Positions 18,957-27,413 of a DNA stretch of 64,000 nt are shown here, one piece after another. The stretch lies in NCBI GenBank assembly GCA_947259995.1, contig CAMYOK010000002.1, positions 62,001 through 126,000 on the forward strand. The letters are read 5' to 3'. The DNA is from an uncultured Pseudomonadales bacterium. GTDB taxonomy: Bacteria > Pseudomonadota > Gammaproteobacteria > Pseudomonadales > Pseudohongiellaceae. Numbering within the stretch: position 1 is the stretch's first letter; every line of letters begins with the position of its first letter. Position numbers and translations under genes: made by a program. The notes under the pieces were generated by a model. That model worked only from the letters and a program-made list of their open reading frames with translations, was not told where the DNA came from and searched no databases.

Positions 18957-19478
18957 CTAACGCTCCCACGGATTAGGACTAGCAGGGTCGGTGCTTGCAG
19001 GCTCTGTTTGCTTAGGCTTGCTTGCCAATTGGCGCTGTGCAAGTCCTTTCAAGAAGTTTCTCAGTAGCTGATCTTCACAGTTTCTATAGTGTTTATGCCC
19101 CGGTTTTCGAAACAGGGCCGAAATTTCATGCTTGCTGAATTTAAGGCCGGTCTCCTCTAGCAGCGCCTGTACATCATCAGATTGCATGTTCAGGGCAATA
19201 CGCAGCTTTATCAGCACCATATTATTGCTGAGTGTTAACTCTGGCTCTGGTTGAGGGCCATCACGGCGACCGCGCAGCTCATTGATCAAGCCATTGAGAA
19301 ACAATGCCATTTCCCGATCTTCTATCGCGAGATACCCTTCGGCATCCTCCGCTTTTAGCCATGCACACACCTGTTCGCGGGTCACGGTCGTATCGGCGCT
19401 CGCAAACACTTCTATCATGCGATTATCGTTAAAATCGAATATAAAACGAACTCGGCGTAGTACGTCGTTAAGATTCAT
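18957..19478 (-). CDS. YehS-like DUF1456 protein
   Basis: A 173-residue cytoplasmic protein with the two tandem helical units of DUF1456/YehS: MNLNDVLRRVRFIFDFNDN at the N-terminus and LSNNMVLIKLRIALNMQSDD at about 102-121, each followed by a helical stretch, with the LSAFFRKPGHKHY-type motif (here ISALFRKPGHKHYRNCED). The family is widespread in gammaproteobacteria and has no established function. The Pro/Ser-rich tail (about 155-173) is probably disordered. The gene is convergent with the small anchored protein, 3 bases apart. Confidence 0.85.
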   Translation of the reverse strand: MNLNDVLRRVRFIFDFNDNRMIEVFASADTTVTREQVCAWLKAEDAEGYLAIEDREMALFLNGLINELRGRRDGPQPEPELTLSNNMVLIKLRIALNMQSDDVQALLEETGLKFSKHEISALFRKPGHKHYRNCEDQLLRNFLKGLAQRQLASKPKQTEPASTDPASPNPWER

Positions 19479-19603
19479 ATAGAAGAAACCTTGGGGTCTG
19501 AGTTAAGGGCGCGAATTAGAGCAAATATTTGCCCTATATAGTAGCCGAAAAGCTAGCTAACCATGTAAAAAACCTAAGTATTCTCTTGAAAACAAGCAAA
19601 ACT

Positions 19604-19640
19604 GCACATATTGACAACTGCCATAGTTGTGCCTATGTGC
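19604..19640 (+). promoter_or_regulatory. Nested palindrome over a TBDR promoter
   Basis: GCACATA (19604-19610) pairs with TATGTGC (19634-19640); inside, ACAACT (19614-19619) pairs with AGTTGT (19625-19630); the centre is GCCAT. The spacers are 3 bases on each side, so the whole 37 bp is symmetric. A perfect -35 TTGACA (19611-19616) lies in the left arm, with a poor -10 TATGTG 17 bp later. This looks like a dimer or tetramer operator covering the promoter of the TBDR at 19762. Confidence 0.5.
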
Positions 19641-19761
19641 AACTAATCCACATTCCATTCATATAACTGGCTTAATGATGTAGTATGTGGCGCACGTTTA
19701 ATACGAAACCCCCTATTTGCTAGTCGCTAGACATACAAAAAACGTGATTTGGAGAGATATC

Positions 19762-21831
19762 GTGACTAAGAGTCGTCAACTAAAAATACTAGTTCCCCTT
19801 CTAATGGCTGCAGCGTCCACATCTGCACTTGCACAATCGCAATCGCCGTTAGATGAAATTGTCATTGTTGGTACCCGCACAGAGCAGGTGCTCAGTAGTG
19901 TCCCTATGGCCATTAGCATGGTGAATAAAGACGCCATCCAGCTTGGTCGTCAAGAGCTCGGATTGGACGAGTCCTTGGTGGCTATTCCTGGTTTGGTCAT
20001 GCAAAGCCGCTACAATTTTTCACAGGACCTTAGCGTCTCAATTCGCGGCTTCGGTTCACGTGCTAACTTTGGTATGCGCGGCATTAAAGTGTTTGCCGAC
20101 GACATCCCGATGACTCTACCGGACGGCCAGAGTGGCACAGACGACCTCGACCTGGGTTCTGCGCAGAGCGTTGAGGTCATTCGTGGCCCATCCGCATCGT
20201 TATACGGTACAGCATCAGGCGGCGTCATCAGCCTTACAACTGAAGTACCAACAGCAACGCCTTTTGTTGAAACAAAATTGATGGCAGGCGAGTACGGCCA
20301 TCAAAAAATTCAACTAAAAGCAGGTGGTACATCAGGTCGTCTTGGCTACCTCGTCAACGTCTCTAAACTAGATATGGATGGCTACCGTGACCACTCGGAA
20401 GTCGAGCACAATCTCATTAACAGCAAATTCATCTATGACATCGATGAAACCTCAAGTCTTACAGCGATCCTCAACGCGGTCGACTCACCTACAGCGAACG
20501 ATCCAGGTGGTGTCACACTGGCCGATATCGCAGCCGACAGAAGCGGTGCGGGCTCGCGTAACACAAGCTCTAACTCAGGCGAAGCCTTCGACCAGCAGCG
20601 CCTTGGCCTTGTCTATAAGAAGAGTTTCGGCACAGCCCACGACCTTACACTGCGCACTTACACAATGCGCAAAGACTTCGTTGGCTTTCTGCCTATCGGT
20701 ACCCATATCCCCTTCGTTGCCGATGACGGTGTCGTAGCTTATCAGCGTTCATTCTCTGGTGTCGGCGGCCTTTATACCTTCAGCGACACGCTGATGGGCA
20801 AGCCCAATGTCTTTAGCGTTGGTGTCGATATGGACTATCAGACAGACGACCGTCAGCGCTTTATCAACAACGCAGGCGTGAAAGGAGCTATCTCCTTCAA
20901 CCAAGTTGAAGAAGCGGAATCTGTAGGCATCTATTTCCGTAACGAAACGGCGTTGACCGATGAAGTGATCTTAAGCTTTGGCGGCCGTTTCGATAATCTC
21001 GACATGTCTGTCGATGACTTGTATTTAGCCAATGGCGACCAAAGTGGTGACCTTGACTACAACGAGTTCAGCCCTGCAATTGGCTTGATGTGGAATCGTT
21101 CACAGGCGCTGAACCTATACACCAATTACGCCACTTCCTTCGAGACTCCAACGTTCACTGAACTAGGCAGCCCCGCGCAGGATTTGAACGTCAATCTTGG
21201 CGGTTTCAATAATGTAAACCCACAGAAAGCCAAGAGTGTGGAGATCGGCGCCAAAGGTAGTGTTATCGACAATCGACTTTTCTACGATCTAGCGCTGTAC
21301 TCGATGGATGTAGAAAACGAAATCACCAATGTTGTAAACATCGGCAGCCGAGCTTTCTTTGAAAACGCTGACACTGACCGTGAGGGCTTAGAAGCACAAT
21401 TACAGGCACAACTAACAACACAGTTGAGCTTGACTGTCGCTTACACCTATTCGGATTTCGAGTTCACGAGCTTTGATGGCACTCCAGCGGCTGTAGGCGA
21501 ATCATTGCCTGGCATCCCAGAGCATCAATTCTACGCTGAGTTGAAATACACACACCCAGAAGGTGCATACGTGGTATTAGATGCCCTAAATGTTGGTGAG
21601 TTCTACGCAGATAACGCTAATACGGAACAAGTCGATTCGTCGATTGTTTCCACACTGCGAGTTGGCAGCACTATTGAACTGAACGACGCAACCGTCTCAC
21701 CTTTCTTTGGTGTGAACAATCTATTCGACGAAGACTATTTCTCGAATGTGCGTAAAAACGCTTTTGGTGGTCGTGCCTACGAGCCAGCACCAGAGCGTCA
21801 TATTTATGGTGGTGTGACGATTCGCTTCTAA
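19762..21831 (+). CDS. TonB-dependent outer-membrane receptor (FecA/BtuB-like size)
   Basis: 689 residues from a GTG at 19762 with GGAGAG 7-8 bases upstream; the frame extends 45 bases further to a TTG without a ribosome site. A signal peptide is followed by the TonB box region (DEIVIVGTRTE), a plug with SIRGFGSRANFGMRGIKVFA and VEVIRGPSASLYGTASGGVI, and a 22-strand type barrel ending in Phe (GGVTIRF). Its size and plug fit siderophore or vitamin receptors, but the ligand is unknown. A palindromic site overlaps the promoter and a strong hairpin follows the stop. Confidence 0.9.
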   Translation: MTKSRQLKILVPLLMAAASTSALAQSQSPLDEIVIVGTRTEQVLSSVPMAISMVNKDAIQLGRQELGLDESLVAIPGLVMQSRYNFSQDLSVSIRGFGSRANFGMRGIKVFADDIPMTLPDGQSGTDDLDLGSAQSVEVIRGPSASLYGTASGGVISLTTEVPTATPFVETKLMAGEYGHQKIQLKAGGTSGRLGYLVNVSKLDMDGYRDHSEVEHNLINSKFIYDIDETSSLTAILNAVDSPTANDPGGVTLADIAADRSGAGSRNTSSNSGEAFDQQRLGLVYKKSFGTAHDLTLRTYTMRKDFVGFLPIGTHIPFVADDGVVAYQRSFSGVGGLYTFSDTLMGKPNVFSVGVDMDYQTDDRQRFINNAGVKGAISFNQVEEAESVGIYFRNETALTDEVILSFGGRFDNLDMSVDDLYLANGDQSGDLDYNEFSPAIGLMWNRSQALNLYTNYATSFETPTFTELGSPAQDLNVNLGGFNNVNPQKAKSVEIGAKGSVIDNRLFYDLALYSMDVENEITNVVNIGSRAFFENADTDREGLEAQLQAQLTTQLSLTVAYTYSDFEFTSFDGTPAAVGESLPGIPEHQFYAELKYTHPEGAYVVLDALNVGEFYADNANTEQVDSSIVSTLRVGSTIELNDATVSPFFGVNNLFDEDYFSNVRKNAFGGRAYEPAPERHIYGGVTIRF

Positions 21832-21841
21832 ACCTTAGAGC

Positions 21842-21867
21842 TCTCGGCGCCGCGCATGGCGCCGAGA
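21842..21867 (+). terminator. GC-rich hairpin after TBDR
   Basis: TCTCGGCGCC (21842-21851) pairs with GGCGCCGAGA (21858-21867) around GCGCAT: a perfect 10-bp stem 10 bases after the TBDR stop. Only a short T-containing tail (CGTTCTTG) follows, so termination may be partial. Confidence 0.6.
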
Positions 21868-21923
21868 CGTTCTTGCAAGAGCATAGAGCTAAACAATTGA
21901 CTTTTTATTGCTAGAGAAAAGCC

Positions 21924-22244
21924 ATGAAGAAAATTTTTTCTGTAGTTGCCCTGCTGTGTTTAATGAGCTCTGCAAATGCACAAAATGCCGCTGTCTCATG
22001 CGACGACGTAGCAGATCTTGCCGTGGAGATAATGCAAAAAAGACAGGTCAATTACGACATCATGTTGTTAATTAACACCATGAATGATGAATTATTTGAT
22101 CGCCCCAGCTTGCTAAACCTGATGCAACCTATGATCGACAAAGCCTATTCAGAAGCACTTGCCACAACAATCGAAACACGCGAGCAACAAGTCGCGCAGT
22201 TTAAAGAGTTTTGGGTGCAACGATGTGAAGCTAGCGATCAGTAG
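21924..22244 (+). CDS. Small secreted protein, unknown
   Basis: 106 residues: a signal peptide (cleaved after ANA, near residue 19) and a helical mature domain of about 86 residues with two cysteines (near residues 26 and 101) that could form a disulfide clamping the two ends. No family was recognised. It lies 92 bases after the TBDR stop, beyond that gene's terminator, and is convergent with another small secreted two-plus-cysteine protein at 22256. Confidence 0.65.
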   Translation: MKKIFSVVALLCLMSSANAQNAAVSCDDVADLAVEIMQKRQVNYDIMLLINTMNDELFDRPSLLNLMQPMIDKAYSEALATTIETREQQVAQFKEFWVQRCEASDQ

Positions 22245-22255
22245 AGAAAACATTA

Positions 22256-22663
22256 TCATTGGTTTGCGATGCAGTCCTGAAATGAGAAGTTTAGCTCACC
22301 AATACGAGAACCATCCTCAAAAACATACAGATACTTTACTGCATCAACAACGCTGATCAATGGCCCTAATGTTGGCCCAAAACACCAAGACATGATCAAA
22401 CTCGGCAACACTGTATCGAGCTCGGTTTGCGTGATCGCGCTGCCTGTTTGTACCTGATTCTCATACACTAAACCGATCTCATTTTCCTCTAGCTGCACGC
22501 AGGCGGTATTCGTCCACGTCGTGATATTGTCCAACTGCATCGGTAAAGTATTATTAAATTCAGCAACTTTAGCGCCGCATTGCGCCATTGTGATTTGTGC
22601 TGCATAACTGGTATTGAATAGCGCAAAGAAGCTAAGAGAAAGGATTGCTAAGAGCTTTGTCAT
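22256..22663 (-). CDS. Small secreted protein, unknown
   Basis: 135 residues with a Sec signal peptide (cleavage after SYA, near residue 21) and several cysteines in the mature part (CGAK, ACVQ, WCFG, DCIAN), suggesting disulfides in the periplasm. No domain was recognised. It ends 11 bases from the stop of the convergent small secreted protein; the two do not align convincingly by eye. The 117-bp upstream region to the methyltransferase-like gene would hold divergent promoters. Confidence 0.65.
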   Translation of the reverse strand: MTKLLAILSLSFFALFNTSYAAQITMAQCGAKVAEFNNTLPMQLDNITTWTNTACVQLEENEIGLVYENQVQTGSAITQTELDTVLPSLIMSWCFGPTLGPLISVVDAVKYLYVFEDGSRIGELNFSFQDCIANQ

Positions 22664-22780
22664 ATCAAAACACCTTATGCGTAATAATTATTATTGTCTT
22701 AAGATATTGATGCTTCTACCATAGCATAAAACAGCCTAGACGCTACCCACCACGATTGGGCCTAGCCTACGAGGAATAAC

Positions 22781-23551
22781 ATGAAAAACAAGACGATCTT
22801 TGCCTTTGAACGCAGCATTCTAAGCGGCCTATTGTGCGCCGTCACACTCCTTAGTGCTTCTGTCATGGCACAAAATGCCGATATTGCAGCGGCACTATCA
22901 CATAGCGATCGCCCAAGCGCCGATGCTGCCGATGATGCTCGACGCAAGCCTGCACAAGTGCTCGCCTTTGCGGGCTTGCGCTCTGGAATGACCGTACTCG
23001 AATTGGAAGCTGGAGGTGGTTATTACACCGAAATATTGAGCCGTGCGGTCGGACCAAACGGGCGCGTCATTTTACAACATCCGCCAGGTTTAATGCGTTT
23101 CGTTGGTGACGGTATCGACGAGAGAACACAGGGAGGCAGACTCAACAATGTGCGCGTCAGCATTACTAATTTTGACGAGCTTGACGTCCCCGATAATTCG
23201 GTCGACATGGTCACCTGGATTCTTGGCCCGCACGAGATTGGATTTTCACCCGATGGTAATTCGCTTGGTGACCCAATAGCCTCTTTTGCCGAAATTGCTC
23301 GCGTTCTCAAACCTGGCGGCGTTTTGATAGCTTCGGACCACATCGCACCCGCAGGTATGGGCTTAGAGTCAGGGGGCACTCTCCACCGTATAGCGGAGTC
23401 AATAGTGACCGTTTTAGCCGAGCGTGCAGGGCTTACGCTTGAGGCATCCTCAGAACTCTTATTGAACCCCGAAGACCCACTGGATATCGGCGTCTTCGAC
23501 CCAGAGATTCAAGGCCAGACCAGCCAGTTCCTGGTGCGCTATAGAAAGTAA
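22781..23551 (+). CDS. Exported class I methyltransferase-like protein
   Basis: 256 residues. Residues 1-31 form a Sec-type signal (positive start, hydrophobic ILSGLLCAVTLL, cleavage after VMA). The mature part has a class I methyltransferase core: motif I is VLELEAGGGYYTEIL (about 72-86), an acidic/NFDEL segment follows, then a motif IV-like VDMVTWILGPHE and EIARVLKPGGVLI (post-motif). Such enzymes use S-adenosylmethionine, which is not known in the periplasm, so a membrane-tethered cytoplasmic location or a non-methyltransferase role is possible. It is convergent with the GGDEF gene, 3 bases apart. Confidence 0.75.
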   Translation: MKNKTIFAFERSILSGLLCAVTLLSASVMAQNADIAAALSHSDRPSADAADDARRKPAQVLAFAGLRSGMTVLELEAGGGYYTEILSRAVGPNGRVILQHPPGLMRFVGDGIDERTQGGRLNNVRVSITNFDELDVPDNSVDMVTWILGPHEIGFSPDGNSLGDPIASFAEIARVLKPGGVLIASDHIAPAGMGLESGGTLHRIAESIVTVLAERAGLTLEASSELLLNPEDPLDIGVFDPEIQGQTSQFLVRYRK

Positions 23552-23554
23552 GGC

Positions 23555-24505
23555 CTAAACCGTATACATGCGCTCGTCGGCCAATGCTAAAAGGTCGTCG
23601 AGGGTTTGTATTGTGCCGGGCGCGGCCACCACATAACCTGCCCTAAACTCGATGTCGTAGCCACGCTCTGCCTCCATGTCGTACTGCTCGACTGCTCGCT
23701 GCAAGCGGCGAATGGCGTCTCTAGTGCTATCGTCATCACTCTCCATCATAAAAACTGCAAACTCATCATCACCGATGCGACCAAAAATATCGGTCTCACG
23801 AAAGACCGCGCGTAAGATGGACGCCATCTTTACTAAAATCTGATCACTTTCGGTTTGACCAAAGTCAGCACGAATCTGAGAAAACCTATTGATATCTATG
23901 AGAATAACCGAAGCTGGCAAAGCCTTTCGTTTGGAAACACTAAAGGCATATTGGGCCAGCTCGGTAAATCCACGTCGGTTTGAAATTAACGTTAATGGAT
24001 CCAGAGTCGCCAGTTGCAGCGCTGCAATTTCTTTTTCAGCCATGTCGCCAAGATCACGCAGCAATTGCAGATCTTCACCAGTAAGTTGCCGAGGTTCGCT
24101 GTCAAAGATGCACAAAGTCCCCAACGCACTGCCGTCACTGATTCGTAAGGGAAAGCCAGCATAGAAACGAATGCCAGACTCGGCAGTCACAAGAGGGTTA
24201 TCTTTGAAGCGCTCATCGAATTGCGCGTCTTCCACCACAAACACATCGTCATCCAAAATGGCGTGTCCGCAGAATGAAACATCACGCGAAGTCTCATCAG
24301 GCAGGCTCTCAGCGCTAGCCTTGGACTTAAACCATTGTCGATCTTCATCTACTAAACTGACAACGGCGCTCTTCACTTGAAACAGCCTCTTGGCCATTCG
24401 AGTTAGACGGTCAAATCGCTCTTCAGGAGCGGTATCTAGTAGTTTTAATGCGCGAAGTTTTTCAAGCCGAAGCTTTTCATCTTGAGGGGATTGCGGGACG
24501 CTCAT
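23555..24505 (-). CDS. GAF-GGDEF protein, probably degenerate cyclase
   Basis: A 316-residue cytoplasmic protein: GAF sensor domain (about 25-160, with the FCGHAIL and GSALGTLCIFD signatures) followed by a GGDEF domain (about 165-316). The signature is GDDEF (residues 245-249) instead of GGDEF. The substrate loop reads IRADFGQTESDQ, lacking the usual Asn-Asp and Gly-His residues, while the first metal Asp (D204) is kept. c-di-GMP synthesis may therefore be weak or lost, and the domain could serve as a GTP or c-di-GMP sensor. No neighbouring EAL or effector gene is present. Confidence 0.82.
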   Translation of the reverse strand: MSVPQSPQDEKLRLEKLRALKLLDTAPEERFDRLTRMAKRLFQVKSAVVSLVDEDRQWFKSKASAESLPDETSRDVSFCGHAILDDDVFVVEDAQFDERFKDNPLVTAESGIRFYAGFPLRISDGSALGTLCIFDSEPRQLTGEDLQLLRDLGDMAEKEIAALQLATLDPLTLISNRRGFTELAQYAFSVSKRKALPASVILIDINRFSQIRADFGQTESDQILVKMASILRAVFRETDIFGRIGDDEFAVFMMESDDDSTRDAIRRLQRAVEQYDMEAERGYDIEFRAGYVVAAPGTIQTLDDLLALADERMYTV

Positions 24506-24619
24506 TTAAATCTCTCATTTGAGGTTAAGCTCAATTATAGAGTCTGCCCCGGGGTTAATCTACAAAGCGGCTCCTTGCAAAATGCCCATTTGTGGTCGAA
24601 AGCGGGAAGGTTTCTGCTT

Positions 24620-25996
24620 CTATGGCCTCGCTGCCACCGGAAAGCTTTCTTGGTGCGACGAGTAATACGATTGAATCTCCTCGATCAAGGTCTGAAAATC
24701 CTCTAAATCAGTGTCATTTCCCACAAAATCAATCAACCCGCGCTTTGGTAGCGCACCATAGCCAAGATAGAAGTAGCGTTTATCGAAACTGGGCTGGGCA
24801 TGCCGCACCGCATCGTCATAGCTTAAGAAAAACGTGCCGCCAACGCCTGCCACAAAGTCATTGCTGTAATAGATCCCTGTGGGTGTAAATAGCACACCAT
24901 TTTTACCGCTACCCCACAAGGTCGTGTCGATATAGCCAAGCACCGGCGTCGTGTTGGCAATCCCTGCTTTATTGAAAAATTGCACGAGCTTGCGCTGCGG
25001 CAATTCATCCACATAGAAATCTTCCAAGTGGGCAAAGCTACGCAAAATGCTGTCCAAGGATCTAGGACCACCAGACGAGGTCGACGCCTGGTTTTGCTTA
25101 GGGTCTGAGTCAACCCCCTGTGTCATGATAGCGGTAGGTCGAAGCGCATCGGGATCAGTCGCAACGATGCTTGGGGTCGCAGCTGGACCTGCGCCCTGCC
25201 CTAGTGCCTCTACGCGCTGCGCCAAGGACTCCAAGCTTGGATTAGTCGGCGAGTCCGAAGGCACAGAAGCGGGTATTACAGGCCCTCCTATGGCGGGACT
25301 ATTGGGCTCTATCATTCGCGCACTCGGCGCATCCGCTAACTGCACGATCGCGCTTGTCGGTATTGCTAGCTCTAACTCGTTAATCAGGGCAAACAGGCTA
25401 TCCAGCGAACCCTCTGGGAGATTGCGCCCATCCCCCGAGCTGCCCAAAAGCCTGAATGCCGTGTCACGCGCAGTATTCAATGCCTCCTCGGTCACTAGGT
25501 TTTGAGCATAGGCAAGCTCTAATAGGCCAAGCATTTGTGATAGCGACACCCTGCGATTATCGGGCAATGTAATCATCGTATCTTCGGTGAGTGCTTCTTC
25601 AATCTGAGTGTCCGGAGAGAGTGGTTCTAAACCACAGCGCTTGTGCATAGAGGCATAAAGTAGCGCTTCAAATTCGCCCTTAAGAAAAGCATATTCAGAG
25701 GCTTGCACGCCATCGCCACCTTCCAAAGCAAATAATGTTGGCAAAAGGATGATACCAACACCTGCCTGCCAGTTATCCTTGCGTCGCGTGGCTCGCAGAG
25801 TCTCATAAAGCGACTGCGTTCGCTGCGCCACAAACTCTAGCTCGAAGCTAATCTGTGCACAGCTATAAGGCTCATATTTGAATGCCGACACATAGGCAGC
25901 ATCGATCTTATCGGGGCTAGAGGCACACGCCGCTAGCACAGCACTGATCATCGCTACCGTTACGCTCTTCAGAGCCACTTGAGCATTCAATTGCAT
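24620..25996 (-). CDS. Lipoprotein with N-terminal helical and C-terminal PH-like domain
   Basis: 458 residues from the ATG at 25996 (a GTG lies one codon earlier). The lipobox LAAC puts the lipidated Cys near residue 24. Residues 30-120 (IDAAYVSAFKYEPYSCAQI and on to LKGEFEALLYASMHKRC) match a common lipoprotein module found alone in many proteobacteria. A Pro/Ser-rich linker spans about 225-320. The C-terminus (about 330-450) contains VLGYIDTTLWGSGKNGVLF, then TPTGIYYSNDF, a pattern known from small bacterial PH-like domains. The joining of the two modules is unusual. Function unknown. Confidence 0.7.
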   Translation of the reverse strand: MQLNAQVALKSVTVAMISAVLAACASSPDKIDAAYVSAFKYEPYSCAQISFELEFVAQRTQSLYETLRATRRKDNWQAGVGIILLPTLFALEGGDGVQASEYAFLKGEFEALLYASMHKRCGLEPLSPDTQIEEALTEDTMITLPDNRRVSLSQMLGLLELAYAQNLVTEEALNTARDTAFRLLGSSGDGRNLPEGSLDSLFALINELELAIPTSAIVQLADAPSARMIEPNSPAIGGPVIPASVPSDSPTNPSLESLAQRVEALGQGAGPAATPSIVATDPDALRPTAIMTQGVDSDPKQNQASTSSGGPRSLDSILRSFAHLEDFYVDELPQRKLVQFFNKAGIANTTPVLGYIDTTLWGSGKNGVLFTPTGIYYSNDFVAGVGGTFFLSYDDAVRHAQPSFDKRYFYLGYGALPKRGLIDFVGNDTDLEDFQTLIEEIQSYYSSHQESFPVAARP

Positions 25997-26110
25997 CACC
26001 TCTTTTTGCCTATTCTTAATATTTCACCCTTGGTTATCGGCCGAGACGATATTTTTTTTACTCTTCTAGCGAAATAAAGCCAACTTGAGTGCATTCGCTA
26101 TATCGGGCGC

Positions 26111-26146
26111 AAAAAAAAACCGCCGCTCCCCTAAGGCAACGACGGT
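26111..26146 (-). terminator. Rho-independent terminator of the aldolase gene
   Basis: Read on the minus strand, ACCGTCGTT (26146-26138) pairs with AGCGGCGGT (26127-26119) with two G-U pairs, followed by a run of nine T (26119-26111). It begins 20 bases after the stop of the aldolase gene, the standard position and shape for an intrinsic terminator. Confidence 0.85.
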
Positions 26147-26166
26147 CTTTACAGCATCACGAGGGT

Positions 26167-27111
26167 TTAGTCCGTGCGGCCTGCATGCTCGCGCGCTGTG
26201 CGCAAGTTTGCTTCAGTGCTGCCCGCAATACCTAGATCGCCCCAATACCCTACAGTTGGCATTAGGAAACCTTGGTCTAGACGGTCACGAATGTCATTGG
26301 CATTCGTTGTAATACCGCAAGGAACGTCGTGCTTCTTACAAAGCTCTACAACCTTACTAATGGCTTCTTGAACCTCAGGATGGCTACCTGGCAAGCCCAT
26401 GTTCATTGAAAGGTCAGCTGGACCGATGAAAATCGCACTAACACCTGGAGTCGTGATGATCGCTTCAGCGTTCTCAACCCCTTTTGCAGACTCAATTTGA
26501 ATTACCGCCATCAAGTCACCACGAGGGTTGTGTGGCCAAAGGTCGGCACGCTGCATGTAGTCTGGCGTTCCCCAGTACCAAGCGGCAGCGGCAGGAGATG
26601 CACCGCGCACACCCGTTGGTTCCGCGATCGCTGACCCACGAGCTTGCGGGTAACGCATTGCCGCAACTGCGCGCTGAGCTTCCTCAGCAGTTTCAACATA
26701 AGGGAACATAATGCCGAACGCACCAACATCCAGAATCTGCTTTACAAGCCATTCTGGGTCATTGCGGCCGTTGGCTGGAAGACGGACGATCGGGGTTGTA
26801 CGCATCTGCACATTGCCTTGCTGGGCAATCGCGGCTTTATCCGTCATGCCAATCAAAAACTCTTGTAGCAATTGTGGATTGAAAGGCGTGTGTTCCATAT
26901 CGATAAGAATATAGTCCAAATTAGATCGGGCTAAAGCGCGAGCATTGGCAATGGAGAAGTTCCCTGTGAACAATCCGAATACAGGTTCATCATTTTCCAA
27001 TGTTTGAATACTGCGGTTAACGTGAAAATCTTCTTGAGCAAGTGCCGGTGTTGAAGAAAGGCATGCAAAAGTCAATGCGCCAAACAAAGCGCTCAGTGTC
27101 GTCTTTTTCAT
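26167..27111 (-). CDS. Exported HpcH/HpaI-type aldolase
   Basis: 314 residues: a Sec signal peptide (MKKTTLSALFGALTFACL, cleavage after ALA near residue 25) and a complete HpcH/HpaI TIM barrel. Active-site residues are visible: H74 in DMEHTPF, R110 in PIVRLP, metal ligands E207 in QIES and D233 in GPADLS. Family members cleave 2-keto-4-hydroxy acids into pyruvate and an aldehyde with a divalent metal. Such aldolases normally work in the cytoplasm, so the export signal is notable. A strong terminator follows; the gene stands alone. The substrate is unknown. Confidence 0.85.
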   Translation of the reverse strand: MKKTTLSALFGALTFACLSSTPALAQEDFHVNRSIQTLENDEPVFGLFTGNFSIANARALARSNLDYILIDMEHTPFNPQLLQEFLIGMTDKAAIAQQGNVQMRTTPIVRLPANGRNDPEWLVKQILDVGAFGIMFPYVETAEEAQRAVAAMRYPQARGSAIAEPTGVRGASPAAAAWYWGTPDYMQRADLWPHNPRGDLMAVIQIESAKGVENAEAIITTPGVSAIFIGPADLSMNMGLPGSHPEVQEAISKVVELCKKHDVPCGITTNANDIRDRLDQGFLMPTVGYWGDLGIAGSTEANLRTAREHAGRTD

Positions 27112-27413
27112 TTAAACTTCCTTAAAAATAACTGCGATGAATATTTAGCACATGCATCCTATTCGCATTCTTCAAGGAGGTAAAATCAATTCTTGCACCC
27201 CGTTTATAGAGGGATTCATGCTGCCTTATCTATGTTTATGATTTACTGAAAGTTTCCTCCTAAAAAGTGTTAAAGAGTTAAAACCGACACGTCCTCGGTG
27301 TTTCAATTCGTTTAAATTGAGCACAAAACTGCACATCTTGCGTTCACGAAAACGGCATCGTGCCTCACGTATTTTAATAATTATCATTCATGTAACTAAT
27401 AGATAAGGGCGAC
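27112..27413. other. Intergenic region, 302 bp
   Basis: It lies between the aldolase start and the end of the DUF454-like gene, both on the minus strand. It should hold the aldolase promoter, but no convincing -35/-10 pair was found. A weak minus-strand hairpin (TCGGT 27295-27299, ACCGA 27283-27287) followed by four T could end the DUF454-like transcript. TCAATT (27303-27308) and AATTGA (27315-27320) form a small dyad. The stretch 27325-27397 resembles the TBDR promoter region at 19598-19668 (see findings). Confidence 0.4.
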
